Shown here: positions 1-6,841 of the stretch, in pieces
Position numbering within the stretch: position 1 is the first letter of the stretch
How the letters are laid out: the number at the start of each line of letters is the position of its first letter
Source of the DNA: Xanthobacteraceae bacterium
GTDB lineage: Bacteria > Pseudomonadota > Alphaproteobacteria > Rhizobiales > Xanthobacteraceae
Direction: 5' to 3'
DNA: 17,084 nucleotides
Assembly (NCBI GenBank): GCA_030037185.1
Contig: JASHRR010001188.1
Coordinates: 1 to 17,084 of the forward strand
Notes under the pieces: generated by a model
Seen by the model: only the letters and a program-made list of their open reading frames with translations
Database searches by the model: none
What the model was told of the DNA's origin: nothing
Translations under genes and position numbers: made by a program

Positions 1-155
1 CTGAGGCGGGCAGCGATAGCCGGTCGAACGCGAATCGCCTAGGAACGGCTTCAAACGCGGGTCGAGCCGCTGGCCGGAGGGGTGAGCTTGTGTGTTTGTC
101 GGTAGCTCCAGTTGGTCCGGAAAAGTCCTCCGTCCGCATTTGATGGCGTGGAAAC
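1..155. other. Upstream region of the split kinase, no gene seen
   Basis: No open frame with recognisable protein similarity and no RNA gene was found. It probably carries the promoter of the kinase/response-regulator unit, but no convincing -35/-10 pair or EcfG-type (GGAAC...CGTT) site could be placed. A weak purine-rich stretch (GTGGA) precedes the ATG at 156. Confidence 0.4.
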
Positions 156-1478
156 ATGGCGAGCGATGTTGCCTCAGGTGTCTGGCCCGTCGGTGGCGGC
201 CATGCGGGCGCTCTGATCCAGGCCCGCGATTGGTCGCGAACCCCGCTCGGGGACATCGGGCAATGGCCTGATCGGCTCCGTGCGGCCGTGGACAATTGTC
301 TCGATGCGGCTTTCGCAAGCTTCGTGTGGTGGGGGCCTGAGCTGATCCAGTTCTACAACGACCCGGCGCTGGCGATCATGCGGGCCAGGCACCCGGAGGC
401 GTTCGGCGTGCCGGCACGCGAAGCGTGGTCGGATGTCTGGACGGCGATAGGACCAGCCGTCGAACGCGTGATCGGCACCGGCAGACCGGTGGCGGGCGAG
501 CGCGTGCCTTTGACGTCCGGTCAGGGCGAGCCCCGCAAGCTCACCCGCTTGCGGTTCTCCTACAGCGCACTGCGTGACGGTGCCGGGGCCGTCGGCGGCA
601 TCCTGGTCAGCGCATTTGAGGCGACCGAGCGTGCGCGCGCTGCGCCGGCGGTGTGCTGTCGCACGTCGTTCGAGGCGATGGATCAGGGTTATCTGCTGGT
701 GGATGTCATATTCGATCAAGCAGGCCGCACCATGGACATCGAATATGTCGAGGCCAGCCCGGCGGCGATCCAGGTCGTCGGCGGCGACATCACCGGCCGC
801 CGGGTGAACGGGTCGGACATCTGTGACCAGCCCTGCTGGTCCGAACTCTGGGGTCGGGTCGCTCGCACGGGCAAAGGCGAGCGCCTGCAGCACTACGCGG
901 CGCCGTTGCGACGCTGGTTCGATCTTTTTGTCTTTAAGCCGGCGCCGAATGATCGCCAAAGCCGGCGCGTGGCGGTCCTGTTCCAGGATGTGACCGAATG
1001 CAGGAAGGCTGAAACGGCACGGCGCGACAGCGAGCAACGGCACGCGTTCATGCTCAAGCTGAGCGATGCGCTGCAGCAGCTCGGTGACCCCGGTGGGCTC
1101 ATCGCGGCGGCGTGCCGAATGCTGGGCGAGCATCTCGGCGCCAACCGCGTCAGTTATACGGACATAGACGGCGACGCGTTCATTGTGCGGCAGAGCTATG
1201 CCAGTGGTGTCACCCCATTGGCGGGGCGCGGTCCGATCTCGGCGCTCGGACAAGCTGTCGTCGAGGCCTACCGGCGCGGCGAAGCAATCGTCGTGGATGA
1301 TGTCGCAGTCGATCCAAGGTTCACCGAGAGGGAGCGGGCAACGCTGACAGCGGCCGAGATTGCCACCTTCACCGGCGTGGCACTGGTCAAGAATGGCCGA
1401 TTGGCGGGAGCGTTCGACATCCACAGTGCCGCGCGGCGCAAGCCGCGCTCGCGGAGGGCGAGGCGCGCATGGTGCTGA
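156..1478 (+). CDS. Sensor half of an HWE histidine kinase (PAS-PAS-GAF), frame broken before the kinase core
   Basis: This 440-residue product is the input part of a cytoplasmic HWE-family sensor histidine kinase. Residues 15-160 match the N-terminal PAS-like module of these kinases (RDWSRTPLG, then WWGPELIQFYND). Residues 165-285 form a second PAS fold, and residues 296-425 a GAF domain (ending GRLAGAFDIHSA). There is no membrane segment. After residue 425 the frame runs into an arginine-rich tail and stops at 1476-1478. In the -1 frame the text continues as AAQAALAEGEAR into the H-box of the next CDS. About 20-25 residues usually found between the GAF core and the H-box are missing, so a small deletion with frame change is more likely than a simple base-calling slip. 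The start at 156 fits the usual N-terminus of the family. Either this is a pseudogene, or the two halves act as separate polypeptides. Confidence 0.75.
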   Translation: MASDVASGVWPVGGGHAGALIQARDWSRTPLGDIGQWPDRLRAAVDNCLDAAFASFVWWGPELIQFYNDPALAIMRARHPEAFGVPAREAWSDVWTAIGPAVERVIGTGRPVAGERVPLTSGQGEPRKLTRLRFSYSALRDGAGAVGGILVSAFEATERARAAPAVCCRTSFEAMDQGYLLVDVIFDQAGRTMDIEYVEASPAAIQVVGGDITGRRVNGSDICDQPCWSELWGRVARTGKGERLQHYAAPLRRWFDLFVFKPAPNDRQSRRVAVLFQDVTECRKAETARRDSEQRHAFMLKLSDALQQLGDPGGLIAAACRMLGEHLGANRVSYTDIDGDAFIVRQSYASGVTPLAGRGPISALGQAVVEAYRRGEAIVVDDVAVDPRFTERERATLTAAEIATFTGVALVKNGRLAGAFDIHSAARRKPRSRRARRAWC

Positions 1479-2086
1479 TGGTGAACGAGTTGCAGCATCG
1501 CACCCGCAATCTGATTGCCGTGGTGCGGTCCATTCTCAGCCACACCCTGGCTGCCGGCGCCAGCTGGGACGAGTTCAAACTGCTGATCGACGATCGCCTG
1601 GGCGCGCTGTCGCGGGTGCAGGGGCTGCTGTCGCGCGCCGAGCAGGAGCCGATCACGATCGGCTTGCTGGTGCGGACCGAGCTTGACACGGTTGGGCCCG
1701 ATGTGGGCCGAGAGCAGGTGGATATCGCAGGCCCCGAAGTCCGGCTCCGCAGCTCGATCGTGCAGACGCTGGCGTTGGCCTTGCATGAGCTCGCCATCAA
1801 CGCCCGCAGATACGGCGCGCTTGCGACCGAACAGGGCCGGCTGCGGATTGCCTGGAAGTTGGAGCGGCGGCGCAACGCCTCGTCGCTGGTGTTCAACTGG
1901 GTTGAAGAGAACGGCCGTCGCGCCGTCGCACCGCTGGGCCCCAGGGGCTACGGAGGCGAGCTCATCGAGCAGGCGCTTGCGTACTCGTCTGGCGCCGAGA
2001 CCCGTTACGAGCTTAGCGAGACGGGCTTGCGGTGCTCGATAGCGCTACCGCTCGGCACAGAGGCAAGGCAGGAGCGCCGATCATGA
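1469..2086 (+). CDS. HWE histidine kinase catalytic half (H-box and ATPase domain)
   Basis: The 205-residue product carries the phosphotransfer and ATP-binding parts of an HWE kinase. The H-box is NELQHRTRN with phospho-acceptor His10. The N-box is HELAINARRYGAL (His106, Glu107, Asn111). The WxE signature that names the family is W144-V-E146, and a glycine-rich box lies at GYGGELIEQAL (161-171). It overlaps the sensor frame by 10 bp and lies in its -1 frame. GGAGGG at 1453-1458 could serve as a ribosome binding site for the ATG at 1469, so it may be made as a separate protein by coupling; ATG 1478 is another possible start. Its stop overlaps the response regulator start (ATGA, 2083-2086). Ancestrally it was surely one gene with 156-1478. 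Whether it is now active alone cannot be told from sequence. Confidence 0.75.
   Translation: MVLMVNELQHRTRNLIAVVRSILSHTLAAGASWDEFKLLIDDRLGALSRVQGLLSRAEQEPITIGLLVRTELDTVGPDVGREQVDIAGPEVRLRSSIVQTLALALHELAINARRYGALATEQGRLRIAWKLERRRNASSLVFNWVEENGRRAVAPLGPRGYGGELIEQALAYSSGAETRYELSETGLRCSIALPLGTEARQERRS
2070..2074 (+). promoter_or_regulatory. Ribosome binding site fixing the response regulator start
   Basis: AGGAG lies 8 nt before the ATG at 2083. The same frame is open 17 codons further upstream (from 2032), but that stretch lies inside the kinase gene. This site and the ATGA overlap therefore favour 2083 as the start. Confidence 0.7.
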
Positions 2087-2442
2087 CCACAACGTCGCGG
2101 CTTTCGGACAAACGTGTTTTGGTGGTCGAGGACGAGTACCTGGTGGCGATGGACATGTCGGCATATTTGGAGGCGGCGGGAGCTCACGTCGTCGGGCCTG
2201 CTTCGAACGTGCGAGCGGCGCTGGAGGCGGTCGAGCACACGCAACTGGACGCAGCGATCCTCGACGTCAATCTGCGTGGCGAAATGGCCTATCCGGTGGC
2301 CGACGCGCTGACCGCCCGGGGCATACCTTTCGTCTTTACGACCGGCTATGATGCCAACGCTGTTCCGGCTCGCTTCGCGGGCGTGAAGCGCTGCGAAAAG
2401 CCGACCACGCCGGAGGCGATCAGCAGGGCGCTGTTCGGATAG
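2083..2442 (+). CDS. Single-domain response regulator (receiver)
   Basis: This 119-residue protein consists of one CheY-like receiver domain with no output domain. Seen directly: the acidic pair Glu16-Asp17 in VVEDEYL, phospho-acceptor Asp61 in AILDVNL, the switch Thr86/Thr87 in FVFTTGYD, and Lys106 in the CEKP motif. It belongs with the small receivers usually encoded beside HWE kinases and presumably takes its phosphate from the adjacent kinase. Such proteins often act as phosphate sinks or shuttles in alphaproteobacterial stress signalling; that role is inferred here. Translation is coupled to the kinase through a 4-bp ATGA overlap. The gene looks intact although its partner kinase is split. 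Confidence 0.9.
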   Translation: MTTTSRLSDKRVLVVEDEYLVAMDMSAYLEAAGAHVVGPASNVRAALEAVEHTQLDAAILDVNLRGEMAYPVADALTARGIPFVFTTGYDANAVPARFAGVKRCEKPTTPEAISRALFG

Positions 2443-2468
2443 AGTCGCAGCTCAGGGGAGGAACAACC

Positions 2469-2861
2469 ATCCTCGCGGCGGGGGGCCGCCGCCACGCAGC
2501 GTTCCTGTTCAACGAGGCTGGGGTGACCAACGGACACTGGCATCTCGACTCGAGAGACGTTGCCGCCAACGAGAAGATTTTTTGTGGCGATGGGCGGCAA
2601 GGCATTTCAGGCTGGCGGGCGTCATCGCGTATTGTTCCCCGGCCTCATGGTCATTCTCGAGGGGGCGCCCGGCTCGCCGCCGCCGAGCGGACGGAGCCGG
2701 GGGTCGGTGGTCAACTCGGTTTCATCGTCAACAACGTGCAGGAGCAGGTGGCAAAGTGGCAGGCGGCGGGCGTGCCGGCAGAGGCGGGAAACAACGGCCG
2801 CCTCGATCAGGTCTACGTCAACGCGCCGGACGACTTGCGCGTCGAAATTCTGGAAAAGTAA
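2469..2861 (+). pseudogene. VOC/glyoxalase-fold protein, doubly frameshifted
   Basis: The text of a small vicinal-oxygen-chelate protein can be read only by changing frame twice. The first frame gives FLFNEAGVTNGHWHLDSRDVAANEK. The +1 frame from about 2577 (at an AGATTTTTTG run) gives FFVAMGGKAFQ and HRVLFPGLMVILEGAPG up to SVVN. From about 2717 the first frame returns with LGFIVNNVQEQVAKWQAAGVP and ends VEILEK at 2861. No ATG starts the first frame. A good SD (GGGGAGG, 2455-2461) is followed at 2469 by ATC, so a start codon may have been lost. Relatives of this type often have an N-terminal signal and are periplasmic; no clear signal is left here. Two compensating indels plus start loss point to decay, though sequencing errors in homopolymers are the alternative. 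Function unknown. Confidence 0.65.
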
Positions 2862-2961
2862 CCAGCTTTGACAGGTGGAACGGCCGGCCAACATCTCCAC
2901 TATCGGTTTCCTGCCATTCGACGCGGCGTGTGGGGGAAATTGAAGTCCGAATTCCTTCAGC

Positions 2962-2982
2962 CCGGTGGATATCGCCCACCGG
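2962..2982. promoter_or_regulatory. Inverted repeat upstream of the aromatic-acid gene cluster
   Basis: CCGGTGG (2962-2968) and CCACCGG (2976-2982) form a perfect 7-bp inverted repeat around a 7-nt spacer, 71 bp before the proposed start of the TctC-like gene. The position and symmetry fit an operator. Similar catabolic clusters are controlled by IclR- or LysR-type regulators, but no regulator gene is present here, so the role is inference. A consensus -35 hexamer TTGACA at 2868-2873 lies upstream but has no good -10 at the proper distance. Confidence 0.35.
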
Positions 2983-3053
2983 AGGGTGCATACTGGCAGC
3001 TTAGATCAACCCGTCCCGACCTCGGATTGGGCAAAGGTGGAGTCGTTGTTGGC

Positions 3054-4037
3054 TTGAGCTGCCGAGCAATCAAACGTGTCTTGTCTTTCTTGAGCGGCAG
3101 TGCATTGGTTGCGGCGCTTACGACCGCCGCCGCGGCGCTTGATTATCCGCATCGTGCCGTCAAAGTCATCGTGCCCTTTCCGGCCGGCGGCACAGCAGAC
3201 ACGATGCCGCGGATCGTGTTCGACTCCCTGTCACGCAAATGGGGGCAGTCCGTCATAATCGAGAACCGGGCGGGGGCCGGCGGCAATGTGGGGGCCGAGG
3301 CGGCCTTTCACGCAGAGCCGGACGGTTATACGTTGTTCTCGTCGCCAGCGCCGCCTTTCGTCATCAACCAGAACCTCTATCGCCGGCTCGGCTATGATCC
3401 GGCCGCTTTCGTGCCGGTCTCGCTGATGGGCATTGTGCCGACCGGCCTGATGGTCAGCCCTCGCAAGGTCGCCGCCGCGAGCCTTGCCGACTTCATCGCC
3501 TACGCACGCGCCAATCCAGGCAAAATCACGTCCGCAACGCAGGGCAACGGCACCACCTCGCATCTTACCTCAGCAATGTTCCAGCTGATGGCGAAGGTTG
3601 AGTTCGTGCACGTGCCCTATCGGGGCACCGCGCCGGCGCTGCAAGGCCTGCTCGCCGGCGATTGCGATATCATGTTCGACAACCTCGGGGTCTCGCTGCC
3701 GCTCGTACGCAGCGGCCAATTGCGATTGCTCGGGGTCGCCACCGAGCGGCGCAGGGCAGCGCTGCCCGAGGTGCCGGCGATCGCCGAGATGCTGCCGGGA
3801 TTTTCTTCGGCGGCGTGGTTCGCCGTCGCCGCACCGCCGAAGACGCCGCGCGATATCGTCAACAAGATCAGCGCCGATATTGCCGAGGTGATCCGGTCGC
3901 CGGAGGTCCGCAAGCGATTCGACGATCTCTCGGCAGAGCCAGTCGGCAGCGACCCGGACGCGATGGCGCAGTTCATGCGCGAGGAAGTGGTGCGATGGCG
4001 CGCAGTGATCGAGGCCGCGGACGTGAAGTTGGAGTGA
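3054..4037 (+). CDS. Tripartite tricarboxylate transporter substrate-binding protein (TctC/Bug family, TphC-like)
   Basis: This is a periplasmic solute-binding protein of the Bug/TctC family, about 327 residues and of typical family length. The family hallmarks are present: YPHRAVKVIVPFPAGG near residues 31-46 and IIENRAGAGGNVGAE near 68-82, with the conserved binding-protein text onward to KLE at the end. The N-terminus has the form of a signal peptide: basic residues (RAIKR), then a hydrophobic stretch ending near AAAALD. The frame is open back to 2868, but that part is not protein-like. TTG at 3054 with AGGTGGAG at 3035-3042 is the best start; TTG 3081 is possible. It lies 16 bp upstream of a terephthalate-dioxygenase-like gene, as TphC does in tph clusters, so the ligand is probably an aromatic carboxylate. 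No TctA/TctB membrane partners are in view. Confidence 0.85.
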   Translation: MSCRAIKRVLSFLSGSALVAALTTAAAALDYPHRAVKVIVPFPAGGTADTMPRIVFDSLSRKWGQSVIIENRAGAGGNVGAEAAFHAEPDGYTLFSSPAPPFVINQNLYRRLGYDPAAFVPVSLMGIVPTGLMVSPRKVAAASLADFIAYARANPGKITSATQGNGTTSHLTSAMFQLMAKVEFVHVPYRGTAPALQGLLAGDCDIMFDNLGVSLPLVRSGQLRLLGVATERRRAALPEVPAIAEMLPGFSSAAWFAVAAPPKTPRDIVNKISADIAEVIRSPEVRKRFDDLSAEPVGSDPDAMAQFMREEVVRWRAVIEAADVKLE

Positions 4038-4053
4038 GATTACGGAGCATCTG

Positions 4054-5289
4054 ATGACTATCCACACGGCCGTTCGGCAATGGCCGTCGGAAGGCCTCAC
4101 GCGCGTTCCCTATTGGGTTTATTCCGATCCTGCGCTTTATGCCGAAGAACAGGAGCGCATCTTCCGCGGCAATACCTGGACGTTCCTGTGCATGGAGGCC
4201 GAGCTTCCCAAGCCCAACAGCTTTCGCGCCTCCAGTCTTGGCGGCATGCCGGTGGTGGTAACGCGCGACGCCGACGGCGTCATTCATGCCTTCGAGAACC
4301 GTTGCGCCCATCGCGGCTCGCTTCTGTGCCTCAAAGAGCGCGGCGAGGCGCGCGAGATCGTCTGCGTCTACCACAACTGGACCTATGACCTCACCGGCAG
4401 GCTCACCGGCGTTGCTTTTCGCCGCGGCCTTGCCGGCAAGGGCGGCATGCCCTCCGACTGCAAGCCCGAGGAGCATGCCCCGCGTCAGTTGCGCATCGCG
4501 CTGTTCGCCGGTTTGGTGTTCGGCACGCTCGGCCGCAACACGCCGCCGCTTGAGCAGTATCTTGGGGCCGATCATGTGGCGCGCATCCGTCGCGTCATGC
4601 GTGCGCCGGCGAGGCTGATCGGCGGCTACAGCCAGATCATTGCGAGCAACTGGAAGCTCTATGTCGAAAACGTCAAGGACAGCTATCACGCCAGCCTCTT
4701 GCATATGTTCTTCACCACCTTCCGCCTCAACCGGTTGTCGCAAAAAGGCGGGCTGGTGGTGAGCGAGCGAGGCGGCAATCACATCAGCTATTCGGCGACG
4801 CAGGACGCGGCCGGCAAGGAATACGAGCAGGCCGGTCTGCGTTCCGCCAACGAGGGTTACACGCTCGAGGCGCCCGACATGCTGTTGAACAGCGTCGATG
4901 AATTCGCAGATGGCATCGGGCTGCAAATCCTCACGGTGTTTCCGGGCTTCGTGCTGCAGCAGATCCGCAATTGTCTCGCAGTGCGCCGGGTGGTGCCGCG
5001 CGGCCTCGACAAGACCGAGCTGGTGTGGACCTGCTTTGGCTTTACGACCGATGACGACGCGCTTGCCGAGCTCCGGTTGCGGCAGGCCAATCTGATCGGG
5101 CCGGCCGGATTCATCTCGATGGAGGACGGGGCGGCCGCAGGCTTCGTTCAGCGCGGCGTCGCCAGCGCGGCCGACGCGGCGGCTCTGGTTGAGATGGGAG
5201 GCAGCGGCACCGCATCGGAGGAGAGCCGCGTCAGCGAGGCCGCCGTGCGAGGCTTTTGGAAGGACTACCGCCGCCATATGGAACTGTGA
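4054..5289 (+). CDS. tphA2: Rieske aromatic-ring-hydroxylating dioxygenase alpha subunit, TphA2-like
   Basis: This is the catalytic large subunit of a ring-hydroxylating dioxygenase, 411 residues and full length. The Rieske [2Fe-2S] ligands are Cys84-x-His86 (RCAHRG) and Cys104-x2-His107 (CVYHNW). The mononuclear iron site is seen in VKDSYHASLLH, with bridging Asp209, ligands His212 and His217, and the acidic residue at MEDG (Asp358). From memory the whole chain follows Comamonas terephthalate 1,2-dioxygenase TphA2 closely (shared HMFFTTFRLNRLSQKGG, VFPGFVLQQI, QANLIGPAGFISMEDG), which would make the substrate terephthalate or a related aromatic acid. The substrate is not proven by sequence. 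Its stop overlaps the ATG of the beta subunit by 1 nt (TGATG), so the pair was coupled. The beta subunit is broken and no reductase gene is seen, so the enzyme is probably not functional unless partners exist elsewhere. Confidence 0.85.
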   Translation: MTIHTAVRQWPSEGLTRVPYWVYSDPALYAEEQERIFRGNTWTFLCMEAELPKPNSFRASSLGGMPVVVTRDADGVIHAFENRCAHRGSLLCLKERGEAREIVCVYHNWTYDLTGRLTGVAFRRGLAGKGGMPSDCKPEEHAPRQLRIALFAGLVFGTLGRNTPPLEQYLGADHVARIRRVMRAPARLIGGYSQIIASNWKLYVENVKDSYHASLLHMFFTTFRLNRLSQKGGLVVSERGGNHISYSATQDAAGKEYEQAGLRSANEGYTLEAPDMLLNSVDEFADGIGLQILTVFPGFVLQQIRNCLAVRRVVPRGLDKTELVWTCFGFTTDDDALAELRLRQANLIGPAGFISMEDGAAAGFVQRGVASAADAAALVEMGGSGTASEESRVSEAAVRGFWKDYRRHMEL

Positions 5290-5534
5290 TGAAACCAAGC
5301 AGGTCGCTCATTGCCGATCTCAATGCACGCGATGACGCGATCGACACCGACCGCCTTGAAGGGGGGCCGGACTTGTTCCTCGATGACCGCGCTACCGCAT
5401 CACTGCCGCCGACAACGTCGCGCAAAGCCTGCCGCTGAGCGATGTAGGCGGCTTTGCGAGCGATGCTGCGATCGCGTGCGGGCGCTGCGCGAGGCCATGT
5501 GTGCGAAGCCCGATGTTTGTAGCCAATCTCCTTC

Positions 5535-5755
5535 CTGAAGGGGGCTTTTGAGCCGCTTGGCGGCTGCTCACCAGCCCGCGGTCACCAAGACGCAGCCGGG
5601 ACCACGGCGACGTTGCAGACAGGTTCAAGACCGACGGCCGACTGCTTCCTGGTTCTCTCGCAGGCGAGAGTTCAGACAAGTTCGGGATAAGCCGACAACT
5701 TCGTCTCCTGGGCTTTGCCCTTGACGGCCTGGTGACGCCGCCCATGCGGCAATCT
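5535..5755 (+). ncRNA. Candidate relict omega-RNA of the IscB element
   Basis: Four short perfect hairpins stand in a row just upstream of the IscB fragment and on the same strand. They are AGCCGC/GCGGCT (5551-5556, 5560-5565), CTCTCG/CGAGAG (5655-5660, 5665-5670), GGGC/GCCC (5710-5713, 5717-5720) and GCCGC/GCGGC (5737-5741, 5746-5750). IscB omega-RNAs are encoded upstream of the ORF, are highly structured and carry the guide at their 5' end. Position and structure fit, but no match to a defined omega-RNA family was made, and expression from a dead element is doubtful. Confidence 0.4.
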
Positions 5756-5769
5756 CCCCTCGACAATGT

Positions 5770-5990
5770 TGCACAGGAGCGTTCTGAGCTGAGAACCTGC
5801 TTCTCGAACGCGGCAGGGCGGTTGTTGTGCGACGCTATCCGTTGGCGATCCGTCTGAAGGATCGGACAGGCGGCCTGTCCGGGTCGCACTCGATCCCGGC
5901 CGCAAAACCACCGCGCCGTCGTCCGCGAGGATGGTGCCGGGCGCGACGTTTCGACAACAGGAGCAAGCCGGAGGGCTGCCGCCAAGCCTG
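5770..5990 (+). pseudogene. iscB: IscB nuclease N-terminal remnant (RRXRR and RuvC-I), frameshifted and truncated
   Basis: Consecutive pieces of one IscB protein appear in order. LLERGRAVVVRRYPLAIRLK lies at 5800-5859, followed by DR. LDPGRKTT is at 5889-5912; it is the RuvC-I motif with its catalytic Asp, normally DPGSKTTG. AVVREDG is at 5915-5935, RARRFDNRSKPEG at 5938-5976, and LPPSL at 5976-5990. The first block is the RRXRR-type start of IscB. The frame changes between most blocks. About 50 residues normally lying between VVREDG and RARRFDN (the arginine-rich bridge region) are missing. The bulk of the protein, with the HNH and RuvC-II/III parts, is absent, so no nuclease can be made. 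Upstream of 5797 an in-frame TGA ends the readable N-terminus. Confidence 0.7.
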
Positions 5991-6155
5991 ACCGGCTTGA
6001 TGGTCGTAGGGAAGATCAGCAGCGGCGAGACGATGTTGTTCGCGACCGGCCGTTACGAGGCGTCCTCGGTGGATCGGACGGCGCGCGCTTTGCCGGAGAA
6101 GACTTCGACAGTCCGCAGATCGACACGCTGCCGGCGATTGCCGTGTAATCGCCAC

Positions 6156-6180
6156 GCGGGCGGCAAGGTGCCCCGCCCGC
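6156..6180. terminator. Bidirectional terminator-like hairpin
   Basis: GCGGGCGG (6156-6163) pairs perfectly with CCGCCCGC (6173-6180) around a 9-nt loop. It sits between the convergent ends of the dioxygenase remnant (stop 6148) and the universal stress protein gene (stop 6188). No T-run follows on either strand, so intrinsic termination is uncertain. Confidence 0.45.
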
Positions 6181-6187
6181 ACAATGT

Positions 6188-6619
6188 TTACTGGGTATGG
6201 CGCACCACCAGCACCGAGCAGTTCGCATATCGCACCACGTGGCCGGCATTGGAGCCGAGAAAATAGCTTCTCATCCCCGGGCGGTGCGAGCTCATGACGA
6301 TCAGGTCGGCGTGGATGGACTTCGCCTCCTCCAGCACCTCGTGATAGATGCCGCCTTGACGGACCGTCGTCGTGATCTGGCCTGCTTTGAGGCCGCTCTC
6401 TGTGGCGATGATCGTCAGCGCCTCCTCGGCCGATTGGCGTTGCTGGGCGTCGAAGTCGGGCGGCACGTATTTGGAGAGCATCGCCGGGGTGGTGGGCAAC
6501 ACGTTGAGAAGCCGCACCCCGCCCGCCGACGCCTTGGCGAGCGATACGGCCGTTTCAATTGCGGATTTAGCAAGGTCGGTGTCGGCGAGATCGACCGGCA
6601 CCAAGATTTTCCTGAACAT
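6188..6619 (-). CDS. Universal stress protein (UspA family)
   Basis: This single-domain universal stress protein of 143 residues is full length for the family. It has the N-terminal FRKILVPVDLADTD strand-turn, and the C-terminal block ADLIVMSSHRPGMRSYFLG, then SNAGHVVRYANCSVLVVR, corresponding to the nucleotide-binding loop and the last strands. The canonical G-x2-G-x9-G-S/T spacing is not intact: SHRPG and LGSNA take its place, as in other rhizobial members. ATP binding is therefore uncertain. AGGGGTGG (6624-6631) precedes the ATG at a good distance. It is transcribed alone, converging on the dioxygenase remnant. A role in stress survival is inferred from the family only. Confidence 0.9.
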   Translation of the reverse strand: MFRKILVPVDLADTDLAKSAIETAVSLAKASAGGVRLLNVLPTTPAMLSKYVPPDFDAQQRQSAEEALTIIATESGLKAGQITTTVRQGGIYHEVLEEAKSIHADLIVMSSHRPGMRSYFLGSNAGHVVRYANCSVLVVRHTQ

Positions 6620-6841
6620 CGTGCCACCCCTAGCCCACGTTTGCGTAAACCGATTCGCGCAAGCCTATCATATGCACCGTCCTTGGCCCGATCATCGGTT
6701 GCGGAGCGCCACCACGGCGACGGGCCCACACTAACCGTTAGCCACCGGCCATGGGTTCCCGGCCGCCGAACCAACGTCCAATCGCGAAAAGAGGCGCCAA
6801 TCTTGATCCGAAAATCGACGATGCCGCCGTCACGACCCGCA

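Larger units (their letters stand above)
5520..5993 (+). mobile_element. Decayed IscB-type (IS200/IS605-superfamily) element inside the tphA3-like gene
   Basis: The insert separates the two halves of the beta-subunit gene. It contains a run of small hairpins (5551-5750) followed by a recognisable N-terminal fragment of IscB (about 5797-5990). This order, structured RNA upstream of the nuclease ORF, is that of IscB/omega-RNA loci. The borders are estimates: the left one is where TphA3 similarity fades (about 5517-5530), and the right one is between IscB text (LPPSL, ending 5990) and TphA3 text (LMVV, from 5997). No tnpA gene is present. The tnpA-dependent end hairpins and target motif could not be fixed by eye. 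Confidence 0.6.
5289..6148 (+). pseudogene. tphA3: Dioxygenase beta subunit (TphA3-like), split by an inserted IscB element
   Basis: The small beta subunit of the dioxygenase survives in two pieces. The 5' piece starts at ATG 5289 (LIADLNARDDAIDTDRLEG, FLDD), changes frame near 5392 (YRITAADNVAQ) and again before 5470 (DRVRALREA), and fades near 5517. This follows TphA3 from its N-terminus through the ALREANIYE region. The 3' piece begins near 5994 (LMVVGKISSGETMLFATGRYEA), changes frame, and ends LRF-like to DFDSPQIDTLPAIAV with TAA at 6146-6148, as beta subunits end (DSxxxDTLxxxPL). Roughly 25 residues of the middle are gone. In their place lies about 470 bp with an IscB fragment. At least three frameshifts add to the split, so the gene is dead. 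The next gene of such clusters (diol dehydrogenase or reductase) is missing. Confidence 0.75.

Noticed and set aside
174..1424. Long minus-strand frame (416 codons) opposite the kinase
   Set aside because: It is antisense to clear PAS/GAF coding sequence and has no recognisable domain; a typical shadow in GC-rich DNA.
2032..2082. Longer response regulator starting at 2032
   Set aside because: The extra 17 residues lie within kinase coding sequence, and the AGGAG/ATGA arrangement supports 2083.
3973..5298. 441-codon minus-strand frame opposite the dioxygenase alpha subunit
   Set aside because: The plus strand has all Rieske and iron-site motifs; the antisense frame has none of its own.
6720..6760. 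EcfG-like promoter (GGAAC with CGTT-like element) upstream of the universal stress protein gene, with palindrome CTAACCGTTAG
   Set aside because: The -10-like part reads CGGT rather than CGTT at 17-nt spacing; the match is too weak to call.
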